The notes: a model not told the origin generated them from the sequence alone. Numbered from the stretch's first letter, positions 1-5,354 are shown. The stretch: 5,558 bases of DNA from Desulfobacterales bacterium (GCA_025454275.1 JALOOS010000189.1:1-5558), one strand, 5' to 3'. Numbers and translations: made by a program.

Positions 1-168
1 GGCCTTGCCGTAAAACCGGAGCAGGCGCGGTGTGCCCCGGTTCCAGCGGCCCATGCGCTCGTTCTCCACCCACTTGGGGTTCGGGAATTCGAGCTTGGCC
101 GCGAGCTGCTGCCGCAGCTCGGGCGGCACGGCCGAGAGTCTCAAGCGGTTGGTGACGGTGATGATCAT
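1..168 (-). CDS. Probable DEAD/DEAH-box helicase, N-terminal fragment (gene continues beyond the left edge)
   Basis: Fifty-six codons read leftward from an ATG at 166-168 and remain open to the window edge. The only upstream extension meets a TGA at 184-186 with no other start codon, so this start is well fixed, although the ribosome binding site is weak. The peptide starts MIITVTNRLRLS and contains FPNPKWVENERMGRW followed by RGTPRLLRFY. I recall this asparagine/glutamate/arginine-rich stretch as the start of large superfamily 2 DEAD/DEAH helicases resembling the Res subunit of type III restriction enzymes, just before the ATP-binding domain. In that family the protein would unwind nucleic acid using ATP. 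None of the helicase motifs (Walker A, DEAD/DEAH box) lies inside the window, so the name rests on the N-terminal pattern alone. I am sure it is coding and only moderately sure of the family. Confidence 0.65.
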   Translation of the reverse strand, partial: MIITVTNRLRLSAVPPELRQQLAAKLEFPNPKWVENERMGRWNRGTPRLLRFYGKA

Positions 169-237
169 CGGCGGGCCGAGGCGTCAACGTCGCCGGTTGA
201 GGGTAGAGCGGATTTCACAACCTCGGATCACGGGTGC

Positions 238-257
238 GGGTCCCGCCGAGGCGTGAC
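238..257. repeat. Degenerate hairpin related to the repeat at 315-334
   Basis: This 20-base stretch matches 315-334 at 17 of 20 positions, in direct orientation, and starts with the same ten bases (GGGTCCCGCC). It can fold into an eight-pair stem with one mismatch (GTCCCGCC against GGCGTGAC) and a two-base loop. It looks like a decayed copy of one arm of the REPIN-like element about 60 bases to the right. It lies about 70 bases upstream of the helicase start. The surrounding bases 185-310 show no convincing gene or promoter. Confidence 0.4.
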
Positions 258-310
258 GCAGGCCGATTCGAAAGTGCAGCAACCTTTCAACCCAGTTGGG
301 CCTTTTTTCT

Positions 311-365
311 GTGGGGGTCCCGCCATGGCGGGACCGCGATGATCGTGGCTGGAAGCCACTCCCAC
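311..365. repeat. REPIN-like element: two adjacent hairpins with inverted ends
   Basis: Bases 316-335 form a perfect 20-base palindrome (GGTCCCGCCATGGCGGGACC). Bases 347-361 form a second hairpin with a six-base stem, GTGGCT against AGCCAC, around a GGA loop. The two are joined by the nearly symmetric CCGCGATGATCGTGG, and the outer ends GTGGGGGT and ACTCCCAC are inverted with one mismatch. The right arm, read on the minus strand, is GTGGGAGTGGCTTCC. This resembles the repetitive extragenic palindromes that give rise to spurious AGSHSH-type peptides in many bacterial genomes. Such paired, inverted REPs (REPINs) are mobilised in trans by RAYT transposases; no such gene is in the window. It occupies the gap between two minus-strand genes. 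Confidence 0.6.
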
Positions 366-384
366 AAGAACAGAACTTGCTCTG

Positions 385-403
385 CTGCGGGCCGCCGCCG
401 CAG
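385..403. other. GC-rich hairpin just downstream of the small minus-strand gene
   Basis: CTGCGG (385-390) and CCGCAG (398-403) are perfect inverted repeats around a seven-base GC loop. The hairpin lies 13 bases past the restored stop codon (417-419) of the small minus-strand gene, where a terminator could be. No T-tract follows on the minus strand, so a classic intrinsic terminator is not supported. It may only be a 3' end hairpin or part of the neighbouring repeat. Confidence 0.25.
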
Positions 404-416
404 GCCGGGTGCAACG

Positions 417-573
417 CTACTCGCCCTCGCCCAGAAGGGCCTGCGCCGCATCGATGTCGTAAGCCCGGCGGGGGTCGAAGTTCTTGGTCCTGTTTCACGT
501 ACATGCGCACCCGGTGGTTGCCGGCGGAAGGATAGTAGTAAAGGCCGCGTTCGTCTCTCATGATGGCTCGCAT
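417..573 (-). pseudogene. Small gene of unknown function with a single-base frameshift
   Basis: From the ATG at 571-573 the first frame reads MRAIMRDERGLYYYPSAG, then NHRVRMYVKQD. The adjacent frame then reads KNFDPRRAYDIDAAQALLGE and GE before a TAG at 417-419. Removing one base between about 485 and 495 (for example one C of the GGACC run on the coding strand) joins the two into one 51-residue protein. The second half has no start of its own, because that frame meets a TGA at 495-497. A second ATG at 559-561 is possible, but the first has a GAGA-like ribosome binding site (CCCCGAGAACG). The gene begins 18 bases after the hydrolase stop, so the two are probably cotranscribed. I do not recognise the family. 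Uncorrected, the first frame stays open to 184, but it then runs through the REPIN-like repeat and looks non-coding. The shift may be real decay or a base-calling error. Confidence 0.5.
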
Positions 574-591
574 CGTTCTCGGGGTGTCGCT

Positions 592-1343
592 CTACAACCC
601 GTGGGCATCCAGGAAGCGGGCGAGGGCCGCGTTCACCTCGTGCGGTTTTTCGATCGGCACGAAATGGCCGGCATCCGCGATGTGGACCCGGCTGCTGCCG
701 GGGATATGCTGCACCAGGAACTCGGCGTACTTCGGCGGGGTGAGCCGGTCGTCTTCCGCCGAGACCACCAGGACCGGCACGCGGATCTCCCCCAGCCGGG
801 CCATGACATCGAACCGGTCGCAGGCCCTGAAATCCCCGCCGGCGACCTCCGGCCGCGCCCGCAGGGAGTCGGCGAGAAAGGGGCGTTTCACCGGCTCCGG
901 CGTCCGCGGCGAGAAGCCCAGCCGGTCCACCATGGCTGCATAGCCGGCCATGTCGGTCGCGATCAGGTCGAACATCGAGGGCAGAACCCGCAGCCGGGCC
1001 CCGGAGCTCACGATGATCCCCGCCCGGAACCGGCCCGGGTGATCCAGGAGGAGCTGCTGGGTGATGGCCCCCCCCATGCTGAGGCCGCAGGGAATGGGGG
1101 CCGGCGCCCCGACGGCGGCCATGAAATCGGCCACGGCGGAGGCATACTCCTCCACCCGCTGCCGGGCGCCCCGGGCAGATCCAGGGCGACGGTGTTGGCC
1201 CGATCCCTCAACCCTTCCACTTGGGCGTCCCAGAGCAGGCGGGACTCGCCCGCGCCGTGGATGAAAACCAGGGTGGCGCGCGCGGGGTCGAGCGGCCAGC
1301 CGCCGCAGCTGAAAGCGATATCACCGATCATCCGTTTTTCCAT
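592..1343 (-). pseudogene. Alpha/beta hydrolase (esterase/lipase-like) interrupted by a single-base frameshift
   Basis: The first frame starts MEKRMIGDIAFSCGG and carries the oxyanion-loop motif FIHGAGESRLLWD, then VALDLPG. The family pattern continues in another frame from VEEYASAVADF to the TAG at 592-594. All expected catalytic elements are present: the nucleophile serine in GLSMGG, the acid aspartate in SAEDDRLTPP, and the histidine in ADAGHFVPIEKP. The frames join if one base is added around 1165-1180, for example one more G in the CCCGGGG run. The total is then about 251 residues, near the family norm. The linker between LPG and VEEYA is slightly short, and the usual HGxS after LPG is missing, so a small out-of-frame deletion is also possible. 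Members are cytoplasmic hydrolases of esters or related bonds; the substrate cannot be told. As the sequence stands the product is truncated. An internal GTG at 1155 could start only the C-terminal part, which lacks the oxyanion loop. Confidence 0.75.
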
Positions 1344-1349
1344 TCCGCT

Positions 1350-1378
1350 GCTATAGAATCGCGGCGGGTGGCTGTCAA
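1350..1378 (-). promoter_or_regulatory. Strong sigma70-type promoter for the hydrolase operon, giving a leaderless or nearly leaderless transcript
   Basis: On the minus strand TTGACA (1373-1378) is followed after exactly 17 bases by TATAGC (1350-1355). The -35 is a perfect match and the -10 matches at four of six positions. The expected first transcribed base is about 1343, which is the A of the hydrolase ATG. Translation would then start leaderless at that ATG, or at the ATG at 1329-1331 (residue 5) after a short leader containing GGAAAAACGG. Confidence 0.65.
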
Positions 1379-1417
1379 GCTCCTGCCGCCGCCTCTTCCC
1401 GCGGGCCTGCGGGCCGT

Positions 1418-1447
1418 TTGCCCCGCCGGGCCGAGTTGGGGTATGAA
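1418..1447 (+). promoter_or_regulatory. Weak candidate promoter for the membrane phosphatase gene
   Basis: TTGCCC (1418-1423) and TATGAA (1442-1447) are 18 bases apart and each match the sigma70 consensus at four of six positions. Transcription would start near 1454, about 35 bases before the ATG at 1489. Nothing better is visible in the divergent gap 1344-1488. Without experimental data this is a guess based on position. Confidence 0.25.
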
Positions 1448-1488
1448 CCAAGCAGCCGTTCACCCATTCCGGACACGGGGGCCGCCGC

Positions 1489-3192
1489 ATGGAGCGCCGC
1501 ACCTACCTCTTCTTGAACGCTGCGATGGGAGGGGCCAACTTCCTGGCCAACCTGGCCGGGGTCGGCTTCGTGCAGGTTTTGAGCGCCCGCGTGGAGCAGC
1601 CCCTGCCCGAGAGCCTCCTGGCCGATCCGCTCGTATCCTTCCTGGACATGGCTTTCAGCCCCTTCGCCTTCACCTTCATCATGGCCGCCACCCTGATCTA
1701 CGAAACACCCGTGCGCCGCTGTCTCCGCGCGCGCTTCACCTCGCAGCCGATCCCGGAGCGGCTCGCCCGGGAGGCGCGCCGCCGGCTGCTCAACGAGCCG
1801 TTCGTCACGGTCCTCCTCGATCTCTCCATGTGGGGCCTTGCGGCGCTGCTCTTCGCGCTGACGTTCCATGTCAAGGGCGCGGGCGCCGTGGCGGTCGAGC
1901 GCGCCCTATTCAACAGCCTGAGCATCGGTGCGATCTCGGTCACTCTCGCTTTTTTCCTGCAGGAACACGTCCTGCGCCGCCATCTCGCCCCGGTATTCTT
2001 CCCGGCCGGCGGCCTGGCCGCGGTCCCGGGCGCCCGCCGCATCCGCATCGCCACCCGCCTGGCGGGGCTGCTCCTGGCGGGCAACCTGCTGCCGCTGACC
2101 TCGATTTTGATGCTGTTCTTCCGCATCCGCAGAGCGCACCCGGACCCTCACGCCGCCCTCGAGATCATGGGTGCCTCCGTTCTCACCTACGCCCTGGTAT
2201 TCATCGCCACCGGGATCGTCCTCACCGTCGTCATCGGCCGCAACCTGACCCTGCCCTTCGACCGGATCATCGAGGCCCTGCACGCGATCCGGGGCGGCCG
2301 CTTCGACCGCCGGATACCCGTCACCACGAGCGATGAGATCGGCTTCACGGGCGATGCCATCAACGAGATGACCGAGGGGCTGAGGGAGCGCGAACGGATG
2401 CGGGCATCCATGGGGCTCGCCATGGAGGTCCAGCAGAATCTCCTGCCCCGGTCCACGCCCGCGATCGCGGGGCTCGACATCGCCGGCAGGAGCGTCTACT
2501 GCGAAGAGACCGGAGGCGACTATTTCGACTACTTCGAGTGGTCCACGGCCGAAGCGGGGGCTTTCGGGGTTGCGGTGGCCGACGTCTCCGACCACGGGCT
2601 GCCCTCCGCCCTGCTCATGACCACCGCCCGGGCCTTTCTGCGCCAGAGGCTCTGCCGGCGGGACGACCTGGCCGAGGTCGTCGCCGACGTCAACCGGCAG
2701 CTCGTGCGGGACGTCGAGGAGAGCGGCCGCTACGTGACCCTTTTCCTCGCGGAAGTAGACCGGCCCGCACTCGCGCTGCGCTGGGTCAACGCGGGCCACG
2801 ACGCCGCCATGATCTACGACCGCCGCACCGACGGCTTCGCGGAGCTCGGCCGGACGGGCCTGCCGATCGGGGTGAGCGCCGATGGGGGCTACCGGGCCGA
2901 TGCGCGCCCGCTGGCGCCCGGGGAGATCCTCCTCGTCGGCACCGACGGGATCTGGGAGGCCCAGAACGCCCGCGGGGAGATGTTCGGCAAGCCCCGCCTG
3001 CAGGCCGTCGTACGCGGCGCGGCCGGCGCCCCGGCACGGGAGATCATCACCGCCGTGATCGCCGCGGTCGACGCCTTCTGCCATCCCCTGCCCAAGGCCG
3101 ACGACCTCACCCTGGTGATCGTCAAGATGGAGGACCTGGGAGCAGCGGATCGCCGCCGGCGGCCGGTTGACTCTTGGCCCGGGATTGATTAG
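1489..3192 (+). CDS. Membrane-anchored PP2C/SpoIIE-family serine/threonine phosphatase with HAMP domain
   Basis: This 567-residue protein has about six hydrophobic segments (roughly residues 10-31, 48-70, 105-126, 141-160, 188-211, 226-250). A HAMP linker follows at about 252-300, with the typical PFDRI start and SDEIG...NEM pattern. A short helix with EVQQNLLP leads into a SpoIIE/RsbU-type phosphatase domain at about 328-547. Metal-binding motifs are all present: GGDYFDYF (342-349), VADVSDHG (363-370), NAGHDAAM (434-441), TDGIWEA (485-491) and ADDLT (537-541). Family members remove phosphate from serine or threonine of anti-sigma-factor antagonists or similar partners, under control of a sensor region. 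Here the sensor is probably the membrane part, signalling through HAMP. One oddity is VSDHG where VSGHG is usual, but the metal aspartates are kept. No partner switch proteins (STAS or HATPase) are in view. The ATG at 1489 is the first start after an in-frame TGA at 1444; its ribosome binding site is weak. Confidence 0.88.
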   Translation: MERRTYLFLNAAMGGANFLANLAGVGFVQVLSARVEQPLPESLLADPLVSFLDMAFSPFAFTFIMAATLIYETPVRRCLRARFTSQPIPERLAREARRRLLNEPFVTVLLDLSMWGLAALLFALTFHVKGAGAVAVERALFNSLSIGAISVTLAFFLQEHVLRRHLAPVFFPAGGLAAVPGARRIRIATRLAGLLLAGNLLPLTSILMLFFRIRRAHPDPHAALEIMGASVLTYALVFIATGIVLTVVIGRNLTLPFDRIIEALHAIRGGRFDRRIPVTTSDEIGFTGDAINEMTEGLRERERMRASMGLAMEVQQNLLPRSTPAIAGLDIAGRSVYCEETGGDYFDYFEWSTAEAGAFGVAVADVSDHGLPSALLMTTARAFLRQRLCRRDDLAEVVADVNRQLVRDVEESGRYVTLFLAEVDRPALALRWVNAGHDAAMIYDRRTDGFAELGRTGLPIGVSADGGYRADARPLAPGEILLVGTDGIWEAQNARGEMFGKPRLQAVVRGAAGAPAREIITAVIAAVDAFCHPLPKADDLTLVIVKMEDLGAADRRRRPVDSWPGID

Positions 3193-3195
3193 GCT
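3167..3195 (+). promoter_or_regulatory. Candidate promoter for the LUD/universal stress gene pair, overlapping the phosphatase stop codon
   Basis: TTGACT (3167-3172) is followed after 17 bases by TAGGCT (3190-3195). The -35 matches at five of six positions and the -10 at three. The first three bases of the -10 are the TAG stop codon of the phosphatase gene. Transcription would start near 3202, about 33 bases before the ATG at 3235. Its spacing equals that of the two better promoters in this window. Confidence 0.4.
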
Positions 3196-3234
3196 TGCCG
3201 CCCGGACATCCACTATTCGTTGTCGGAGGAGCAG

Positions 3235-3888
3235 ATGGACAAACCCCTTGAGCACTATTGGAGCATACGGCTGGCCGATGTCAAAACCGCACTGGAGGAA
3301 AACAACTTCAAGGTCTTTCTGGCGGAGGATTCGGCGGCCGCCCACCGCATCGTGATGGAGGAGATCCTGCCGGCCTCCGGCGCCAAGAGCCTCGCGTGGG
3401 GCGGGTCCCTCACGGCGGTCGGCACCGGCCTGTTTCAGACCCTCCAGGGCCGCAAGGACCTCGATATGATCGACACCCTCGACAAGCAGATCCCCGCCGC
3501 GGAGCAGATCGAACGCCGCCGCCGCTCCATGCTCGCCGATCTCTTCATCACCGGCACCAACGCCATCACCGAGGAGGGGCAGCTGGTCAATCTCGACATG
3601 CTCGGCAACCGCGTCGCCGCCATCACCTTCGGCCCCCGGATGGTCGTGATCATCGCCGGCCGCAACAAGATCGTGCCGAGCGTCGACGAAGCCATGTTTC
3701 GCGTCAAGAACCTGGCTGCGCCGGCCAATGCCATGCGGCTCGACAAGAAGACCCCCTGCGTCAAGACATCCTACTGCGAGGAGTGCAAAAGCCCCGACCG
3801 GATTTGCAACACCTGGACGATCACGGAGAAATCCTACCCCAAGGGCCGGGTGAACGTCATCCTCATCAATCAGGACCTGGGACTCTGA
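3235..3888 (+). CDS. LUD-domain protein (LutC/YkgG-like, lactate-utilisation family)
   Basis: The 217-residue protein fits the stand-alone LUD-domain (DUF162) family over its full length. Typical signatures are LAWGGSLTAVG (53-63), ITGTNAITEEG (105-115), GNRVAAITFGP (124-134) and AAPANAMRL (161-169). A cysteine-rich end follows, TPCVKTSYCEECKSPDRICN, with C175, C181, C184 and C191. The four conserved cysteines could bind a metal or an iron-sulfur cluster; that is inference. LutC and its relatives act in lactate oxidation with LutA and LutB, but the stand-alone members are often only annotated by that name and their reaction is unclear. LutA and LutB are not seen here. The ATG at 3235 is preferred over an in-frame TTG at 3220 because GGAGG (3225-3229) lies five bases before it. 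The gene follows the phosphatase by 42 bases and precedes the stress-protein gene by 12. Confidence 0.88.
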   Translation: MDKPLEHYWSIRLADVKTALEENNFKVFLAEDSAAAHRIVMEEILPASGAKSLAWGGSLTAVGTGLFQTLQGRKDLDMIDTLDKQIPAAEQIERRRRSMLADLFITGTNAITEEGQLVNLDMLGNRVAAITFGPRMVVIIAGRNKIVPSVDEAMFRVKNLAAPANAMRLDKKTPCVKTSYCEECKSPDRICNTWTITEKSYPKGRVNVILINQDLGL

Positions 3889-3900
3889 TCGGGAGGCGGC

Positions 3901-4293
3901 ATGAAAATTCTCGTGGCATTCGACGGCACCAAGGAGGCCAGGAAGGCGGTTGAGGTCGCCGTGGCCCATGCCAAGGCGTTTGGGGCCGGGATCGTGCTCG
4001 CCCATTCCATGGTCGGCGGGCCCGAGATCCCCCGCAAGGAATTCGAGGACGCAGAGCGCGCCTTGAAGCACCAGGAGGTGCTGATCACGGCCGAGGGCGT
4101 CCCCTGCGAGAGCGTTCTTTCGGTGCGCGGGATGGAGGCCGGCGAGGACCTGGTCCAGCTGGCCGAGGAGCGCAAGGCGGATGAAATCATCATCGGCATC
4201 CAACGCAAATCCAAGGTCGGCAAGCTTCTCTTCGGTTCAACGGCCCAGTACGTCGTCATGCGCGCCCCCTGCCCGGTGGTGACGGTCCAGTAG
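3901..4293 (+). CDS. UspA-family universal stress protein
   Basis: The 130-residue protein is a single complete Usp domain. It opens with the first beta strand and conserved aspartate (MKILVAFDGT, D8). It ends with IIIGIQRKSKVGKLLFGSTA (96-115) and then the last strand APCPVVTV (122-129). The C-terminal part corresponds to the nucleotide-binding loop G-x2-G-x9-G-S/T. Here G99 and G112-S113 are kept, but the second glycine is R102, a variant seen in the RKSKVGK subgroup. Usp proteins are cytoplasmic dimers that help cells survive starvation or stress, some by binding ATP; this variant may bind it differently. GGGAGG at 3891-3896 is the ribosome binding site. The gene lies 12 bases after the LUD gene and is probably in its operon. 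The TPP-controlled thiM unit follows, and I see no clear terminator between them. Confidence 0.9.
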   Translation: MKILVAFDGTKEARKAVEVAVAHAKAFGAGIVLAHSMVGGPEIPRKEFEDAERALKHQEVLITAEGVPCESVLSVRGMEAGEDLVQLAEERKADEIIIGIQRKSKVGKLLFGSTAQYVVMRAPCPVVTVQ

Positions 4294-4312
4294 GCCGTGC
4301 GCCGGCTTGCGG

Positions 4313-4341
4313 TTGACAGGGCCGGCCGCATTCACTAATTT
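4313..4341 (+). promoter_or_regulatory. Promoter of the TPP-riboswitch/thiM transcript
   Basis: A perfect -35 TTGACA (4313-4318) is followed after 17 bases by TAATTT (4336-4341), which matches the -10 consensus at three of six positions. The predicted first transcribed base, about 4348, coincides with the start of the P1 helix of the aptamer (4347). This agreement supports the assignment. It begins 20 bases after the stress-protein stop codon. Confidence 0.55.
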
Positions 4342-4346
4342 AAAAT

Positions 4347-4434
4347 CGAATTCGTTCAGGGGTGGCCCGAACGGGCCTGAGAACATACCCTTTGAACCTG
4401 ATCTGGATCGTGCCAGCGTAGGGAAACGAATTCG
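4347..4434 (+). promoter_or_regulatory. TPP (thiamine pyrophosphate) riboswitch aptamer
   Basis: The conserved THI-box core is clear: GGGGTGGCCC, then CCTGAGAACATACCC, TTTGAACCTGATCTGG, and GCCAGCGTAGGGAAA. This RNA senses thiamine pyrophosphate, the end product of the pathway served by the gene downstream. P1 is unusually clean: CGAATTCGTT (4347-4356) pairs perfectly with AACGAATTCG (4425-4434), ten base pairs. P3 is minimal, GGCCC (4364-4368) with GGGCC (4373-4377) closed by a four-base loop and no extra arm. With ligand bound, P1 is held and expression falls. Identity is essentially certain. Confidence 0.97.
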
Positions 4435-4476
4435 GTTTCAGAAATCCGCGGATGGTGGAATTCGAGGCCGTTTCCC
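4421..4476 (+). promoter_or_regulatory. Antiterminator of the thiM riboswitch
   Basis: GGGAAACG (4421-4428) pairs perfectly with CGTTTCCC (4469-4476). The helix continues inward with AATTC (4429-4433) against GAATT (4458-4462), leaving a six-base bulge (4463-4468). It uses the 3' strand of P1 and most of the 5' arm of the terminator, so it excludes both. It should form when TPP is scarce and let RNA polymerase reach thiM. Confidence 0.65.
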
Positions 4477-4504
4477 GCTGCACGGGAAACGGCCTTTGTT
4501 TTTT
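4465..4504 (+). terminator. Riboswitch-controlled intrinsic terminator upstream of thiM
   Basis: GGCCGTTTCCCG (4466-4477) pairs perfectly with CGGGAAACGGCC (4483-4494) around a CTGCA loop, and an A-T pair (4465/4495) extends the stem. TTTGTTTTTT (4495-4504) follows. It ends 16 bases before the ribosome binding site of thiM, so terminated transcripts carry no coding sequence. Its right arm repeats the GGGAAACG of the aptamer, which explains how the antiterminator competes with it. Confidence 0.92.
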
Positions 4505-4532
4505 CAGCGCCGATGGGAGAGGAGAACCCGGC

Positions 4533-5339
4533 ATGAGCGCCCCGGCCGCTGCCGCCGCAGCCGATCTTGCCAAGCTGCGGGAGAAGCAGCCCCTGATCCA
4601 CAACATCACGAACCTGGTGGTGATGAACTTCACCGCCAACGCACTTCTCGCCATGGGCGCATCCCCGGTCATGGCCCACGCGATCGACGAGGTGGCCGAC
4701 ATGGTGGGGATCGCCTCCGCCCTGGTGTTGAACATCGGCACCTTGAGCGCAGAGTGGGCGGCATCCATGCTGGCCGCCGGGCGAAGGGCTTCCGAGATCG
4801 GCCTGCCGGTCGTGGTGGACCCGGTGGGCGCCGGCGCCACCCCGTTCAGGACCGCCACCGCCCGCCGCATCATCGCCGGAACCCGGCCCGCCGTCATCCG
4901 CGGCAACGCCTCCGAGATTCTATCCTTGAAGGAGTCCGGTTCCGGCGCCCGCGGGGTCGACTCCCGGCACGCGGTGGAGCAGGCGGCCGAGGCCGCCCAC
5001 GGCCTCGCCGCCGAACTTGGCTGCACGCTGGCGATCACCGGCCCCGTGGATCTGGTCACCGACGGCCGGCGGAGCCTGCGCGTCGCGAACGGCCACCCGC
5101 TCATGGCCCGGATCACCGGGACCGGCTGCACGGCCACGGCGGCCGTTGCGGCCTTCCTCGCCGTGGATCCCGACCCCGTGCGGGCGGCAGCGGCAGCCCT
5201 CGCCTATTTCGGGCTGGCCGGGGAGGTCGCCGCGCAGAAAGCCTCCGCCCCGGGCAGCTTCATGATCCAGCTCCTCGACGCCCTCTACACCATCACCCCG
5301 GAGCAGCTGGAGAGGGGGTGCAGGATTAGTAACGAGTAA
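4533..5339 (+). CDS. thiM: Hydroxyethylthiazole kinase ThiM (thiamine salvage)
   Basis: ThiM phosphorylates 4-methyl-5-(2-hydroxyethyl)thiazole with ATP so that the thiazole can be reused for thiamine synthesis; ThiE would then join it to the pyrimidine. The 268-residue length is normal. Family motifs in order are LIHNITNLVVMNFTAN (21-36), LAMGASPVM (39-47), VVDPVGAGAT (94-103), IRGNASEI (122-129) and RITGTGCTATA (193-203), with the expected catalytic cysteine C199. The ATG at 4533 is chosen because AGGAG (4520-4524) precedes it by eight bases and the family alignment starts soon after; the open frame upstream overlaps the terminator. An Ala-rich stretch (residues 4-10) opens the protein. The last residues (ISNE) are encoded by the AACGAGT repeat, so the natural end may have been altered. 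No thiD or thiE follows in the window. Expression is governed by the TPP switch just upstream. Confidence 0.95.
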   Translation: MSAPAAAAAADLAKLREKQPLIHNITNLVVMNFTANALLAMGASPVMAHAIDEVADMVGIASALVLNIGTLSAEWAASMLAAGRRASEIGLPVVVDPVGAGATPFRTATARRIIAGTRPAVIRGNASEILSLKESGSGARGVDSRHAVEQAAEAAHGLAAELGCTLAITGPVDLVTDGRRSLRVANGHPLMARITGTGCTATAAVAAFLAVDPDPVRAAAAALAYFGLAGEVAAQKASAPGSFMIQLLDALYTITPEQLERGCRISNE

Positions 5340-5344
5340 CGAGT
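5328..5344 (+). repeat. Short tandem repeat AACGAGT overlapping the thiM stop codon
   Basis: AACGAGT occurs twice in a row (5331-5337, 5338-5344), preceded by a partial unit AGT (5328-5330). The TAA stop of thiM (5337-5339) lies across the junction of the two units. This is the first block of a run of short-word repeats that fills the rest of the window. Confidence 0.6.
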
Positions 5345-5354
5345 GAAAAGATTA

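Noticed and set aside
184..573. 129-residue minus-strand open frame read as one protein
   Set aside because: Only its first 29 or so residues look coding. After that a neighbouring frame carries the sensible peptide and stop, and the rest runs through the REPIN-like repeat, giving a peptide typical of spurious repeat translations.
417..573. Programmed ribosomal frameshift in the small gene
   Set aside because: No slippery heptamer, downstream stimulatory hairpin or internal ribosome-binding-like sequence fits the 485-495 window. A one-base error or mutation is simpler.
1221..2336. 371-residue plus-strand open frame overlapping the phosphatase start
   Set aside because: Proline-, arginine- and histidine-rich shadow of the phosphatase frame, with no recognisable motif.
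1906..4203. 765-residue minus-strand open frame opposite the phosphatase, LUD and stress genes
   Set aside because: It lies antisense to three well-supported genes and is rich in His, Gly, Asp and Arg, as expected from the complement of GC-rich coding DNA. It shows no domain pattern.
4293..4327. Intrinsic terminator after the stress-protein gene
   Set aside because: GCCGGC at 4301-4306 and 4321-4326 could pair, but the loop contains the -35 of the thiM promoter and no T-tract follows.
4307..5329. 340-residue plus-strand open frame over the riboswitch and thiM
   Set aside because: It passes through the TPP aptamer and terminator and is an out-of-frame, arginine-rich reading of thiM.
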